Assembly (NCBI RefSeq): GCF_932274485.2
Contig: NC_065885.2
Span: 30,889,062-30,953,061, forward strand
Direction of reading: 5' to 3'
DNA from: Patella vulgata
Taxonomy: Eukaryota > Mollusca > Gastropoda > Patellidae
DNA: 64,000 nt
Shown here one piece after another: positions 20,910 to 34,983 of the stretch. The notes below the pieces were generated by a model. That model was not told the DNA's origin. It worked only from the letters and a program-made list of their open reading frames with translations, and made no database searches. The translations under genes were made by a program, and so were the position numbers. How positions within the stretch are numbered: the first letter of the stretch is position 1; each line of letters starts with the position of its first letter.

Positions 20910-23900
20910 CAGCACATACGCAGTGTTGAAAATGATGAGACATTTAAAACTGAAATATTTCTACAGAAATAGTTATGATTTATTTAGTCGATATCATTAC
21001 TATATATATATATATATCTAGCCCTTAGCAATGTGGGAAGGTAACAATTTCCAGTGTAAAAAAGGAGAGAGAGACGATGTTTTTATCTTACCCCTTTTAA
21101 CAGTAATATATTCCTTCGGTCGTTAGTGACACAAATTATTATACTATGTATATACATATTATATATACAAAGAGAATTGACTGTTGGACACGCGATCCTG
21201 TGATTTCCGATGTTCGTATTAATAATCGAAAACAGCAGAATTTCCCGTTTACTGCTCAAATCTCTTAACCCGCACACAGCACATATTTTCATTCTTTTTC
21301 ATCAGTCTGGATGATTTTTCTACTATGACGGGAAATTGTTACCGGGCCAATTTTTTTGGTTAGATACCGTGAACGCTATTTAATTCAGGTTTATATTGTT
21401 TGTTTTTTCTTTCAATTTTCAAAGTTTTTCATATATATGTTGATTCTGAGTGCTTGAGGTGCGATCTTATTACTGTTTACCATAATTCCATTATAATGAT
21501 ATATATATATATACATATAAATATAGCTTGACCCTTGTCAAGGTTACGAGAATGTGATTCCTCTTCTATTGTTCCGGATATAATGTGTATATGAAGACGT
21601 AATTGTGATACTGGGTGAATGTTTTGTGTATACAGATGTGCACGATCAAATGTTAGTAAATGGAATTTTAAAAAATGACAAAGATATTAGGCATACTGTG
21701 ATTGTGGCGAAAGAAAAACGTAAGGAAGGAATATATCTGCAGTTATCTCCCTTAGTACTTGACGTTTGCACGTCTGACGTGGAAAACAAAAATCGAAAAC
21801 GAACTGAATAATATTGTTTATTCTATTTGGTTGATGTTCACGAATTTAAAGTCATTTAGCTGAGTATTCACGATGTCCGAAACCAATCAAGGGAATATTT
21901 TCGAACCGTAATGTTCGTTGATTAATTAATGAAGAAAAAACTGGTCGTAAGCCCCGTATTTTTTTTTTTTTTTTTCAATTAAGCGTTATCAAAAGAACTT
22001 GAACAGCAGATAGCATTTTCTACAAAAGCAATCAAAGAAGAAGCTTAATGCTGGAGATAATGATTCGAAAGATATGTGCACAGATGTTTTTGATAAATGC
22101 AAAATTTGAGCTTCACCATAACTATTCAAGACTTGTATTATAAAATAGAAACTGAGGAATTTGACGATTTGTACATATTTTCTATTTGATTTACAATTTT
22201 TGCATATCATTTTTCTTGTGCGTCGTTTCACACAGCATGGTAACTCGTCATACAAGATGGGGTCATATTCTATGATGCCATTTACCAGTGACTTTTGATG
22301 TGTGTCTTTTTATTACCTCATTGTTTACTTGGCTAGAATATTGCTTCGTCCCTCTAGTTGGTGATGCCCCTATTAAAAGTATACTATCGACAGAACTGAA
22401 GTGCATTCTGTAAAGACTGTCCCCAAAAACACCAAAAATATTGCTTAATAGCAGGTAGTAAAATGTCGGATAGATTTTACCGGTTGCTCCTATTCCTAAT
22501 TCTGTACTTGATTACAAACAATATCCAATACAGCTTCACTCTAAATGGATTTATTCTTCCTTTAAACTTTGCGCAATATTTCCCGAAATGTAGGCTACTC
22601 CAGTTCTTTCGGTGGTATTCTCTTTTGAATGCGGTGATGCCAACAAAGCCAGTTTGTGTTGAACAAAAGCTTATCCTCTAGTTTGCTGTGAATACTCCGT
22701 AGAAAATTGTCTTTTTAAAATGTACAATGTATGTTAGGATTGTCTTTCAGAATCTTATAGTTAATGAGAATAAATCAGACTTGGATGAAGACACTATATC
22801 AAAATTGATTTGAAAAAATACATTAAAGGTATGAAAAGACATTTTGAAATCTTTGGTCTTTTTAATAACTAAATGCTATTAATCAACGACTGATTTGCCG
22901 TAAGAAAGTGGTAACAATAATGTTACCTTAACTATTCTTACCAGTGTCTCCAAGTATGATTTATTTGAATAGATCGTCATGTTTGCTCATAGTACCAATA
23001 TCTATATAGGAGGTATCGATTCCTAGAATTTTTCTAAAATAATACTAAATAATAATATGTTATTCAATTTTTACTATCTTTGCACATGATTTTCTTTTGG
23101 TCCTGCACCTAAATGCAATTTATCCATTTAATTTTTACTAAAAGATTATTTTCAACAACTGGAACTATATATGCACACAATTCTTTGTTTCGTTTCCATA
23201 CGGTTCAAGCATTGTAAGCAATATTAGCTAAACATTTAGGCGATTATTTCTTGTATTGTGTGTTTTTTTAAATTGTGCATATCTTATAATACATTTATTT
23301 TGCTTACATAGTAATGGCCCAGAAATATACCAATTTTTACTCCATTATCTTCATGAATTACTCCCCTTTTTTCAGAAGACGATTGCATAATTATCTTTAT
23401 CTTTTATTTATAACATTTCATTTTTCTTCGTTTGTTCATATTCTTGACGCAAAATCAAAAATTAGCGACATGGTGATGTGTGGACTTCTGTATCCATGAC
23501 TTTTTAAAGAATATAAGAAAGACATTTGAAATGTATCTTATATTCTGAAAAATGAAATCTGCAGAAATCAAAATCATCAGTCGCCCCGTATACCTCATCT
23601 ATCAACCTTTCGTATAACTTTAGCTTTAAAACGATACTTAAATAGTCTTTAAAAGTAGGAAGCTAACTGTTGTTAATTACATCTCTTTAACTGATATAGG
23701 TTTAGTTGAAATTATTCACCGGAAGTGAACTGGGATGATCTCAATATGTTTTCTAAACTAATTTTGTTTTGATCCAATTACCATGACATTAACAAGTCAT
23801 ACTTTGTGTGTAACCACAATAAATATGTTGTACTTTGTTGCATACAAATCTACACCAAATGGTATATAGAAATGAGCCTCCATTAAAAATCATTAAAATT

Positions 23901-24288
23901 ATTATAGTAACCTAAAAAAATGAAAGCATAAATTTCAGTGCTCCATATAACGGGCGTGTCAATCCCGATCAGGCAAGCTAATGTATTATAAAATGCAGGT
24001 TAGCTTACACACTGTACCCACGATCCTTTAAAAAACTTTTATTTCCGGTGTGTAATGACTATGTAAGAGTAAAGCAGTTTGGTCTTTTCATTCATAATGG
24101 ATGTGTGTTTTTCAGAAGGCTCAGTGATCCCATGCAGGGTACGCAATATGGGAATACTATATAAATTAGATTATATGGAACACTGTGACTGATGTTAAGC
24201 AGTTGAATCCTGAAAGGAAATAATATATGCATTGGTTGTAGAAATTTTCGTTTAGCACCCTTTGGGAAAGAGCTGTACATTTGAGTGC

Positions 24289-24659
24289 AATCTGATTAAA
24301 ATACAGATCTATATATCGTTTCGGTTTTTTTATACTTTCGACGGCCAACATAACATGAAGATCTGACCTGTTGTAGTGGGAGGTCGCGTCAGAGGTTATA
24401 CGAGCGTTTTTTCTACCCTATGACATCAGACATTTAATTAAACAATCAGCGTTGATGTTTCTAGTGGGTTACCCATGGTTCCGTGCACCTCACGCCAAAA
24501 ACTCGCCGTAACAGACCGTTTCATTGGCTAATCCCTCACATCACCCAGAACGCGGGTTATATAACAACTCTTCCAGATCCTAGTGTAATAAAGATAAGTA
24601 AAACGAAATTTTGAACTATAAAAAACGAAACGAAATAGGATCTGTGTTTTAATCAGATT
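24289..24659. mobile_element. MITE-1, copy 2 (~371 bp) with ~8-bp target duplication
   Basis: Same family and orientation as the copy at 20133. The right end reads AACGAAACGAAATAGGATCT then TTTTAATCAGATTG; the left end starts CAATCTGATTAAAATACAGA. TTTGAGTG occurs just outside both ends (about 24280-24287 and 24662-24669), an 8-bp (perhaps 9) target duplication compatible with hAT, P or Merlin-type elements. Non-coding. Confidence 0.82.
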
Positions 24660-27600
24660 GGTTTGAGTGAAATTTAATCAAAAATATCGAAGTGCATGTT
24701 TAGATTCTTTTATAAATCTTGCGTGCTAAGTTGTTTTCCAATGGAAGATAAACAACTTTGCAACAGAGAAACGATAGTAGTTTCTTAATAATTTAATGAG
24801 TATCGTTAACAAAGCATCGAAAATAGTTTATGAAACTGTATAAACTATAATACAAGTAATTGTTCTAGAAATAAGGTCAGGGTTACTTCCCTTAATATAT
24901 TTTTTTTCTCGGCAACCAAGATATAATTTTAGATTTGTTTTCTTTTTCTTTTTTGAAATAAAAAAAAATGCACTGATTTGTCTTTCAAACCGTCTTTCAT
25001 ACTTCAATAATCCTGTTTCATTTTTATTATTATTATTATTTTAATTTATTACCATTATTATTTGCACGCGATGAATGTACAGATATTGTTGTTATATTGA
25101 TTACTTGATATTTTTGCTTGTTTTAAGGCATTTTCACCAAGTTTCAAGTTTTAAAATTCTTATAATCAATACTTTAATGTAACAGGAATTGGTTAAATCA
25201 GTTTATAATTCTAGGACAATAATTTATATTATATCTAAAAACAATGTCCACATTTCTTTAACCAGAAGTAAATTAATCTGATAGTTATAAGGTTAATCCG
25301 AGAGTTGTAAGGTATTGCAGCTACTGGAACATTTTTGACTAATATGGGTTTAACTCTGTGTCTGGCCTTTCGTTATTATGGGACTTAAAGCGATAGTTTT
25401 ATATCTCTTTTAAGAAAGTCAAAACATAATTATTTCTATATCTATTGTTTAATCCGTTGTCAAATCACTGTTATACAATCATAGGAATCATTCTATCACT
25501 TAAAAAAAACAGTCACATAATTTTTTTGAATATTTTCTACTCGCCCACGGTACTTGGAAATTTTATCATTTTTCACTGGAAAACTATGTCAGATAAGGAT
25601 AATGATGCCTGGTTAACTGAGGCAAAATTACCTCCCCTGGGGGTCTCTCTGCTAATGTGACACTTTGAAAACGTCAACGTTTTGTTTTCAACAAGAAAAT
25701 GATATATTTCCCAATTGCTCAACTGACACTTAGTCTAGTGAATTATAGGATTAATAGGTAGGACTGTGTATAGATGCCGTATATTTTAAGGCTTTATTTT
25801 AACATATTTAAACATATGACTTAAAAAATGAAATTATCGCTTTAAGTGGATCCAGAAAAAATATTTGGAATTTGCCATGTTAAATACTAAATTTACATAA
25901 GCTGGTAATACCAATAAATATTATAAAAGACGTAAAGTAGTAACGGGTGATATTTTAAAATAGGGCGAGACAATGTGACGTTTAATGTAATTACCAAGAA
26001 GCTGTCAGATCAAAGTAGCCTAAATGGGATGCCAATGTGCTTCCATTGCATCCAAAAATAGAAAAATTCAGATTTTAGGTAGGTACATAAATCTAAGGTG
26101 ACATGATTGGTATTCAATTATAGTTTCCTGCCGAAATATGTTGCTAATATTTTATAGAAAACAAATAATTAGTACACAACAACTAGTTGTAGCCATCACA
26201 GATATTTATTGTAAAAAGGATTAATGTTATAACTTATTTTGTTTTCTATCGTTGTTACAAGTTATGAATTATAATATATAACTTAAAATGTTATAAATGC
26301 AAATAAATACCTTTATAGAAAAGGATTGGGGCTATTGTATTTGTAATAATGATAACAAATATTTTCATTTTTTATTTTATTTTAGATCTCTCAGAAGTTT
26401 ATATTAATTCACGTTTTTGTTTAGTTTTGTATCAATTGCAAGATTTTGAAATATTTGCAAATTTATTATTTACACATTTCACCTACCTTGTAAGCTTTTA
26501 TAATATATTAACTAGATTAATCCTATTGTCTTCAAAAACACAAATTCATCCATTAAATTATATTGAATTTAGCAGTAAAGGTGTCATTCATTCAGTGAAA
26601 CAAATTTTTAAAATATACCCAACTATATGTTAATTATGAATTGGCTTTGTTTAAAAATCGTGTCAGAAATGTTTTTTAATAAACAATAAAACAGCAATTT
26701 TCTCTATATATACATATATATATACTTGCACAGAAATAAAGCAGCCCGAAACGTTGGAAATCAAGAGTCTGTTTGTTTAAAATATAAATATTTACAATAG
26801 AATGAAAATAATTACCTTTTATTTGAGATATTATGCAATCAACTAATGAAAGTTGGTGAATTTGGATTTTTGTAGACATTTTATCCACTCATTATAACTT
26901 GCTGTTAATGATAATTCTCCTATATTTTTTGTCTGATATCAATAACTGATCGACCATTGTTGTTAGTATTTTCTCTTTTTTTCTTGCTTGCTTGGTACTG
27001 GAGGTAATTACTGTTATTTTACAATTTCAAGCATTAATAAAAACCCCAAACAATCACTTGATCTGTCTTTGTTATACTTTTGTTTGATCTGGATTATCAC
27101 CTGGTCGACAGAGACTACGTGTAATTGCCCTGTATACCTATATTGGTATCTTTGTTGGATTTATCAGATTACTTACATTGAATTGATATACCATTGCAAA
27201 ATTAAATTCATTCTCTGTGTCCCGGTTCGATATTCCAAATACTCTTTAAAACTCTAGCCCGAATGTTTGACAACCTGGAAATCGCTTGAAAATGCACAAT
27301 GCTTACACAAGCAGCCGTTGAGCCATTATCCTACAAGGTCGTATGCAGTGCTCTTACTGGGGGGGGGGGGGGCACAATTTTTTTAATGTAGGACGTTTAA
27401 CCCCCGTTCAATACATTTCATTTCTTACTATAGCTTAAGTCTTTAAATTATATTGTATAGAAGTGGGTGGATGTAAATACACGATAGATTTAGAATTGAT
27501 AAGTACGTTAGCTAATGTAAGACCGACACATTAGACCGTTAGTTAACAATTAATCAATGTCTAGTATCAAATAAATACCAATAACCATTGATCCACTATA

Positions 27601-28615
27601 ATAATGAAATGCCTATTTCTGAAATGGCAGATTGGACAGTGTTAGAAAATAAGGTAAGCACTACCCAACCTTCCTGCCAGCATTTCAATATTAAGATCTA
27701 ATGGTATAAAATGTGGTCGGTTACTGAATACCTAACAAATTTATCCATCTCAGTCAACACACAGATATCAATAATTTTAAACTGTAAATGTCACTTCACC
27801 ATTGGTAGCTGTCTCTACAGAGCCCATAACCACCAATACACGAATCCTGACCTGATTACCCCAGTCTCCTATTTTCTTAGTTACCCTGTAGCAAATATAT
27901 TTATGGGACGAGGAGGGATACCAATTTCAATAAATGCAGCTGTTCAGTATACTGCTGCTGACATTCAATCATATCTACAAATGGCCCATAACTGTACAAT
28001 AAATGAATCCTTTCAGAATTTGACAATCGCGATTTGAACTTAATAAACAAAATTTTATCAATTATTCCACTCATGTGGATAAACAACATGTTATCGGATT
28101 ACTCCTGATATCCAACTTTCAAGACACAATGACCTCGAGCGCTATCCAGAAACGTCAAAAAAAGATATTTATGAATTTATGCAGACTGGCAAAATAATCT
28201 CTTATAGTTTTGTGTTGACCATGTGCGTATTCCGAGACTATATTCAAAACATGCCTGAAGTTACTGGCATATTTTAAATTATTCTGAGTAAACAGGAAAG
28301 GATTCCCCGTCTCCAGGTTTGGATAGAACCAATGCATTTTACGTCAATTTAATCATAGATATGAGTACTCTCCGATATAAATAAACAACATGAAGGTGTT
28401 CCAACAAGGAAAGCACCAGTCATACCATGCAACTAGACAAAATAAACATGAGCTAAGCCCTTGATAAGTACTGATGATATATTCTTCAAAAAGAGAAACG
28501 CATAGTGACATTTCGTCGTCGGTATACCTCGCTTTACCATCGCCTCGTCGCTGAAACAAACTATTCTCCAGCGTTGCTATGACCATACCCTTTGTGTCTG
28601 AACTCACTGAAGTCG

Positions 28616-28870
28616 GAAATGAAATGAAATAAAATGGGGTTTAACGCCCCACTGTTCTGCTCCTAAACTGGGCTAATGAAGATGTGCATACGCCATACAG
28701 TGTGCTATGAGGGAAATTTTGCCCGGGCAGCGGCGCTATGGTCTACTCTTATATCGCATTCCAAATGCTAAGGGATTTTTTACATGCACGCCAATGTGTA
28801 CACGGGACCACGGTTTTTCGTACCACCCGAACGAGTAGACAGCTGTCCTTGTGAGACCCTCCGTCCTGCG
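28616..28870 (-). repeat. SINE-A, 5'-truncated, joined to a Tc1 remnant
   Basis: Tail GAAATGAAATAAAATGGGGT at the left, then the family body up to GACCCTCCGTCCTGC. There the sequence passes directly into a Tc1 transposase remnant, without the tRNA-like head. The open frame crossing the junction is a chance fusion of the two elements. Confidence 0.8.
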
Positions 28871-29160
28871 TTTACGGACTGTCTGGTCTGAGATCTTACG
28901 CCGTCTAGGAATTGCTGTTGCAGTAGAGGTCGCTGTTGTGAACCGTTTCCGGAAATGACGTAACCCGATGTGACGATCTTGGGCAGGTGTGGTCACTTTT
29001 GTTCGGCCTGAGCTTGGGCGGTCACGTGTTGAACCTATCCCAATGGCTAGAGATAGTACTCTGGGAAACATTCAGCAGCTTGGCTACATCTGTCTGGGAT
29101 TAACCTGCTTGTAACCGACCGATAGCTTTTTTGCGTTGGTCTTCGCATGGCTCGTTGAGT
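28866..29160 (-). pseudogene. Tc1-like transposase fragment (N-terminal half)
   Basis: Minus-strand blocks: RKKAIGRLQAG, SQTDVAKLLNVSQSTIS, HWDRFNT, then RPSSGRTKVTTPAQDRHIG, LRHFRKRFTTATSTATAIP and RRKISDQTVRKR. This is the HTH and linker part of a Tc1 transposase, with stop codons after LQAG and FNT and a frame change between the two halves. The catalytic core is absent, replaced by the SINE-A copy. It is distinct from the intact Tc1 at 14124 (TTPAQDRHI versus TTQAQDRFI), so it belongs to another Tc1 lineage. Confidence 0.85.
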
Positions 29161-30349
29161 GTTTACATATGCAACTGATTTTGAAACCGAGAACCCCTTG
29201 ATTTTAAAGGCCTTAGATTTAAGTTTCATGCGAAAAGCTTGCGAAGTTCTTAAACGCATGTGTCTTGGTGCAATCAAGCGAAAACAAATTTCGGCAAAAA
29301 GTATGACCAGTCACAATTAGTGACCCTATATTTAAAAACCAATAATTAATTTCTTTTATGGAAAAAACGATCACGTTCAAATAAAAAATGATGAAAAATT
29401 TAGCTATGCCTTTCTTTTTTTTGAAGAGTATATAAAGAAAATAAGAAAGCGCGAACAATTAAGTTAAGTCTAAACACTATAGGTACTTAAATCGAATTTT
29501 GACGTAAGTTCTGTTAATTGTAAACATATACTCTGGTGCAAAAGCTGACACTAACGAAATTTAGAATATCATAATATAAAAAAAAAAAAAATAAAAGGGA
29601 TAGAGAAAGAGGGCGGACCTGAACAACTATGATTTCGGCCATACAAAATAATGAAAAGGTAGATACAAGCGCCGCTGCTTTTAATTATCATATAAGAAAA
29701 GGGACCATCAGATAATTATATTGCCAGAAGTTTATTTATATTTGTTAATTTAATTGCATGACGTATCAAAGAGTATTGTAACAGAGGGTGCAGTTAATTC
29801 AACACACCACAAACTATACCCATTACAATCATGTTTGTGTACTCTTCTCCTTTCTATGGCGGCAAACCACATTATTCCATTAACGTTGCTATGTAGAACA
29901 TGACGTTCATCTGTAAGGTATGCTTAACAAATTGCTGACAACTGCCTAGTAAGGGGTGGAAAAATTTGAGGGCAAAATGTAACACATTGTTTCTGTCATA
30001 CTCCGAGTTGTTCACACGGCTTTCTTAACTCGACACGATTGTGTGAGTTTCTCATCGACGTTGTCAGAAGAGCAATCAAGAAGTCTATCAAGCATAGTTT
30101 ACGGTTTTAAGTATTAAATATTAATTAGCAATAAGAAATTCGTCTTTGGTTAATTTCGAGAGCAGGAAGATGAAAATCTACAGAACGTTTGTGCAGTTTT
30201 TTTTTTGTTTGTTTTTTTTTTGTTTATCCTAAACATCAATCAAAATATTACGAGTTTCTATATCCACTAATTTAAATGGTTATATTGTCCGGGTCGGATC
30301 CAACTTCGACTGTTGAATCCATAACACCAAGGATTGCTCGTGAATGAAA

Positions 30350-30615
30350 CGAAATCTTGTTTGGATGGCACGTGCGCGCTGTATCATAAGGTCTGGCATT
30401 GAGTCAACTGGCGTGGCTTCGATTCCCGGGTTGTACGTAGGAGTAGGGTCGCCTGTCTAACCTTGTGGGTTTTCTCCAGGTCCGCCCCCCCCCCCCCCAA
30501 CTGCTAAAGACGCCTACGCGCAAGCGAATTATTGAAATAGAATTGAACCATATGTTAATCCAGAAATGACATAGTTTATGTCGAGTGGACGTTAAACCCC
30601 ATTTCTCTCTCCCTC
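30350..30615 (+). repeat. SINE-B copy with C13 tract
   Basis: tRNA-like head with a good B box (GGCTTCGATTCCCGGGTTG), then GTCGCCTGTCTAACC, GGGTTTTCTCCAGGTCC, C13 at 30485-30497, AGCGAATTATTGAAATAGAA, and the tail GTCGAGTGGACGTTAAACCC followed by CATTTCTCTC. It matches the copy at 43284 throughout. Confidence 0.82.
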
Positions 30616-33378
30616 ATATTAAAATTATTACATCTATAATTCTAATAACCAATATAGGACACAGGAACATAACATATTCATATATAGTCATTTCGGCCAT
30701 CGAGCTAGTTCACGTCTGCCTCCATTAACCCTCGTTCTGTCTTGAGCTTGCCAGCTCCTCTAGTGAGCAACTAAAGCCCGTCTCTCTGTCAGGTTTCTAC
30801 CTGAGATCATTTATAACGTTCAAGGTATTACCAACCACCTTAGTAGTATTAAACAAGTTATAATACATATATATTAGTAGCCTTCATTTACCTGCCAATG
30901 CCATTGTCTTACATATGACGTCCCGTTAAATGCAGTTTTGGGTTAAAAGTGTATTTTTATGACATACCCGCAATACGGTTAATTAACATTCGGTATCAAA
31001 AAACAATTACCTAATCTAAATACAGGTAATTGCAAACAGTATACTACTCGGCAAATATATGTTCCCGTATACATGTTTCCAAATTTTAAAAAAAAAATTG
31101 AATTACAAAGTTATTTAATTTACATGGTTCAGCGTTAGTTTGCAAGCGTGGATATTGACTACTAAGGATAAAATAAATAGAGGAACTTATGATGGCAGCG
31201 TTTACTGATTGTATCGATGTTATCTGAGGAAAAGAATAATGCAAATTAGTGTGCGTGTTAATTAAACCTCCGTCTAATTTATGTAATCATCTTCGCCACG
31301 AACTTAAAATAAAATACTCTGTAGCTTCTCCTTTTTTTCCGCTGCGTGTATATCTTAAAGCTACTTGCTACATTAGTTAGGTGTTTGGTTTTGACTTCAT
31401 GTAGTACTATGCTTGATATGCGTCGCTGGTTAGACTTGGAAAGTACATCGAAAAAATCCCCACAGCCGACGTGTGGCGCATACTCTCTCCTGCTACATGT
31501 TTTAATAGCCTTGTGATCGTCTAGTATTGTCTTTGGTTATATTTGTAATTCTCTTCTTTGGATTCTTTTTCACGTTTTGTATTTTGTTCTTAATCTCTGC
31601 CGCTAAGACGTTCGTCTATCAGGTACAGCAATGCTACAGTTTGTTTCTACATTTTATATCAAACCTGGATACATAGGTTACAAGCATAGGTTACATTACA
31701 ATACTTAAAATTGCCCCTAACTCGCAGATGATTGTACTGACGGCTACATCATATGGCTCTGCTACAAATCAGTGGGTTCTACTCAATCCAGATGGTACCT
31801 CTTGAGCCTCAACGGTCTATGCCCTCAAAGAATCTACATGGTGTCTACCCAAGAGCGTTCGTTCGTTCATTTTTCCTCTTCCACTAAGGGTGATATCGTA
31901 GACAAGCCCCAAGAGTGCACATTTCTTATATCCGTTCAGATACACAGCTATTAATTATTATATTGGCTAATTATGATGTAATTAATCATGTGAGTGGTCA
32001 CTCATGCCAAATATGGAATGGTAACTTTCCTATCATTAGTGATAAACATTATATTCTGGTTTCACAGAGAATCGGCTATGTTTATCAATCACGCATTCAA
32101 TTTAGGTGTGAGAGATATGACTTCTCCACAAAATAAAACCCAATAATTAGTTAAAGATATAATATGGTCGCAACTGCATGGGATTCGATCTTCAGAGGGC
32201 TTATTTAATGTTGCACTTTAAACGGTAATGCAACAGCGTGCTTTTACCAAAAAGTATATGGTAACCAGACTTAACATGCACTGAAACGCCGTATCCAGGC
32301 GCCGCATGCAGTAAGTTTTGTCTATCAGCCAAACAATCCCAAAAGTACAAGACAGAAGGTGTAACATTGTTTTGTTTAATCCAAACCTCTCCTTAAAGTA
32401 TAATATACGCCCCAAGATTATGAAAGATTAATACTGGTCGTCAGTCAATGGAAGAAAAATATTTGTAACGCTATCAATTTCAGAATGGCAGCTTCGGTAG
32501 TGATGGATATGTATATTTTTAAGTAAATTCCCTTCTTATGAAGTGCATGGAGTAAAAGCGATGTTTAGGTTTATTTACTTATAATATAGGATAGAGAAGG
32601 GAATTAATTTTGGTGAGTATTTGAACAGTTCTTCGTCTTGTTTGTTTTATAACGGGAAGGTTGCTAAGCGGGCGTGATTTTGTTCTATTTGATCACTTTA
32701 ACCTCATCTATAACTCTGTGTGTATGTCTTTTCCCTATGTTTGTTGGTTGGTATAGTCGGCTACTAACTTCTGTTTGCAACTCTGTTTCGTCTTTTATCT
32801 TGGTGAACGTGTGTAGTATACAATTTACGGAAGTCTCTTTTCCCGGGAGTTCAACTAGGACGATACTATGGACTGAAAATCTTTTCAAAGTTTATAAAAT
32901 TGTTTGTTAGTTCATAAAATAGTGGTTGCACGTAGTGAGGATTAACACACCTAGTACCTGTCCAGATTTATCAATGAGTTGATGCAACTAATTAAAAAAT
33001 TGCCGAATTGTTTTTACCAGAAGATTGCAATATTGGAGTAGCGCGCACTTTTAAATCTGAGTTTTCCGGTATTCGGAAACTATTTGCAAGACCCTTCCTT
33101 CTTCGAGATTTGTAACTAATTGGATTCACAAAAAACATCATTGAGTGATCATCCATTATCAAGTTGATTTTCGTGCGTGGGGTAGCAGCGAATGAAGTGT
33201 GTGTGGCTGAAATGAAATTCATTTCATTCTAGGAGATGTCCAAATCAGATTTTATTTTAAAAATTGAAACTTTTAATTTCCATTATATTAAATTCAAATA
33301 TAAATTTCATTGTAAGTAAACTTTTAACAATCGAATTAATAATTTATTTTTGGCATAATTGACTTCTGTGAATTTAAA

Positions 33379-33805
33379 ATGAACCATTGTGTTAAATTAT
33401 GGATATCTGTTGTTATCCTTTGTTATTTATTACCGTGTATATATGCATGTAGACTTTTTAAACCGTGCACGCGCTGTGATATATACTATGAACGGGCATC
33501 AGATGATTGCAGATCTTTTGTGCTTTGTCGTCAAGGGAGGCCATTTCCCTGGTTTCGATGTAGTGCTGGATTAGTTTGGTCGACCAGGTTAAAGGCGTGT
33601 GTTTGGACGTACACAGATCCTACAGATTGTCTTAATTTGAAGACATCAAAAGGCCCAAGCACAAAGAAACCCAAGCCCACCTCAAAACCGCGATTCACGA
33701 GAAAACCAACAACTGCCAGAACCACAGAAAGAGAGCGAACATTAAAACCGACAACTCCTACAGCAAGATGGAGAACACCTAAACCTAAATATGTGCGGGA
33801 TGGAA
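33379..33805 (+). CDS. Signal peptide + peritrophin-A (CBM14) exon with Thr/Pro linker
   Basis: One exon coding 142 residues plus one base. Residues 1-23 are a signal peptide ending CIYA. Cysteines C33, C44, C50, C61, C74 and C84 match the six-Cys CBM14 chitin-binding pattern, with aromatics (YY, W59, W67) as in peritrophins. Residues 88-142 are a linker rich in Lys, Pro and Thr (TKKPKPTSKP, KPTTPTAR), probably O-glycosylated. The exon ends at GGA A|GTAAGT (33805, phase 1); beyond it the frame runs into a minisatellite, which supports intron. Phase 1 matches the acceptor at 40073/40074, giving a 390-aa chitin-binding serine protease with the catalytic exons downstream. Alternatively it joins exons I did not recognise and is a separate gene. 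Confidence 0.85.
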
Positions 33806-33824
33806 GTAAGTATTTAATTGGACA

Positions 33825-34125
33825 TTTATCGAAATGTATAAATTTGAAGCTTGAAAGTTGTGATACATGTATTTGGGTCAAATCCGAAATGTATAAATTA
33901 AATGCTTGATAGATTAAATCAGAAATCTATAAGTTGAATGCTTGAAGGTTGTGATAGCTGGGTCAAATCAGAAATGCATAAATTTGATGCTTGAAAGTTG
34001 TGACAGTTAGGTCAAATTAGAAATGTATAAATTTGATTCTTGAAAGTTGTGATAGTTGGGTCAAATTAGAAATGTATAAATTGGATGTTTGAAAGTTGCG
34101 ACAGTTTAGTCAAATCAGAAATGGT
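33825..34125. repeat. Minisatellite, ~50-60 bp unit, ~5-6 copies
   Basis: Imperfect units containing GAAATGTATAAATT, GATGCTTGAAAGTTGTGA and GTTGGGTCAAAT repeat from just inside the intron after the CBM14 exon to ~34125. The first unit is what gives the exon's open frame its extra 34 codons. Confidence 0.85.
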
Positions 34126-34983
34126 GATGCAATTGACTTTTTATTGTTACTTTTCTATATTTTCAAGGTTATATAATCTTGGTCGCCAATTTGTTACTCA
34201 ATCTGAAATTTAAATATATCAACAATAGAACAAAACAATTATAAAATAATGAATTTCAATGGAAACGAAAGGAATGATAGTTCTGCATTAGATCTTGTTG
34301 ATCAGGGGTGGGAACTACGTTAGAATTTTAACTTCAAAGCACTAATTAAACAAAAATGTTACCTAAAATTTGGACAAAATATGACCAGATGCTCTTTATG
34401 TATATCGCACTCGGTACCAGCAAATGAAAAGGTTTACATGCAGTTGTTTTTTGTCGTCAACCACTTTCCAGGATGATAACTCTTGATTGATGGATTCACA
34501 TTAACAAGTTGGTCATTTACTTAACAAAATGATCGACGTTTTCAAAGCTAATTAATGTGGCGAGCTGTTGCTTTGTTCCACAGCAACACATGGTAATTAG
34601 TCTATAAAGTGTTCTTGCTAAAGGTAAGGAGCGATTTTTCGGTTGCCGATCATTTCAATCAAAAATTGGTTGCCATTAGTTGATACCAGCTATATAATTC
34701 GATTAACGGTTTACGGTAATCGTTAATCCCTGCAAAGCTCTCTAACAGCTATGTCAACCTCGAACATCCTTACTACTTAGGGAATTAGCTCATAGCTAGA
34801 ATGCTCCTGATTCGATCCTGACAATGAGAAAATACTTAAGAGATCCAATGCCAGTCGGAATTCAAAGTACAGAGGATGGAGATATTCACCTCAGAACGAT
34901 CTATACCAAGTCGTGACGAGGTTCTAAACTCTATTCCGTTCAACGTTAATTTTAGTGTAGGAAATAAACATAAAGTTTGTAAT

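Larger units (their letters stand above)
20910..33378. other. Kv4 3' UTR and ~12 kb intergenic stretch
   Basis: Follows the Kv4 stop codon. The transcript end could not be fixed. It contains short TA microsatellites (~21001-21017, ~21499-21515), an ATT run near 25028, a G14 tract at 27359-27372, MITE-1 copy 2, a SINE-A/Tc1 composite at 28616-29160 and a SINE-B copy. Frames such as 26349-26633, 27711-28037 and 28353-28607 have no recognisable domain or coding bias. No further gene is supported. Confidence 0.6.

Noticed and set aside
27711-28037. 108-codon plus-strand frame
   Set aside because: No domain, signal peptide or splice-site context; Ile/Asn/Ser-rich as expected from AT-rich intergenic DNA.
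31772-31954. Frame with some coding-like composition, considered as a gene remnant
   Set aside because: Neither strand gives a recognisable motif over more than a few residues.
33531-33881. 116-codon minus-strand frame
   Set aside because: Antisense of the CBM14 exon and its linker.
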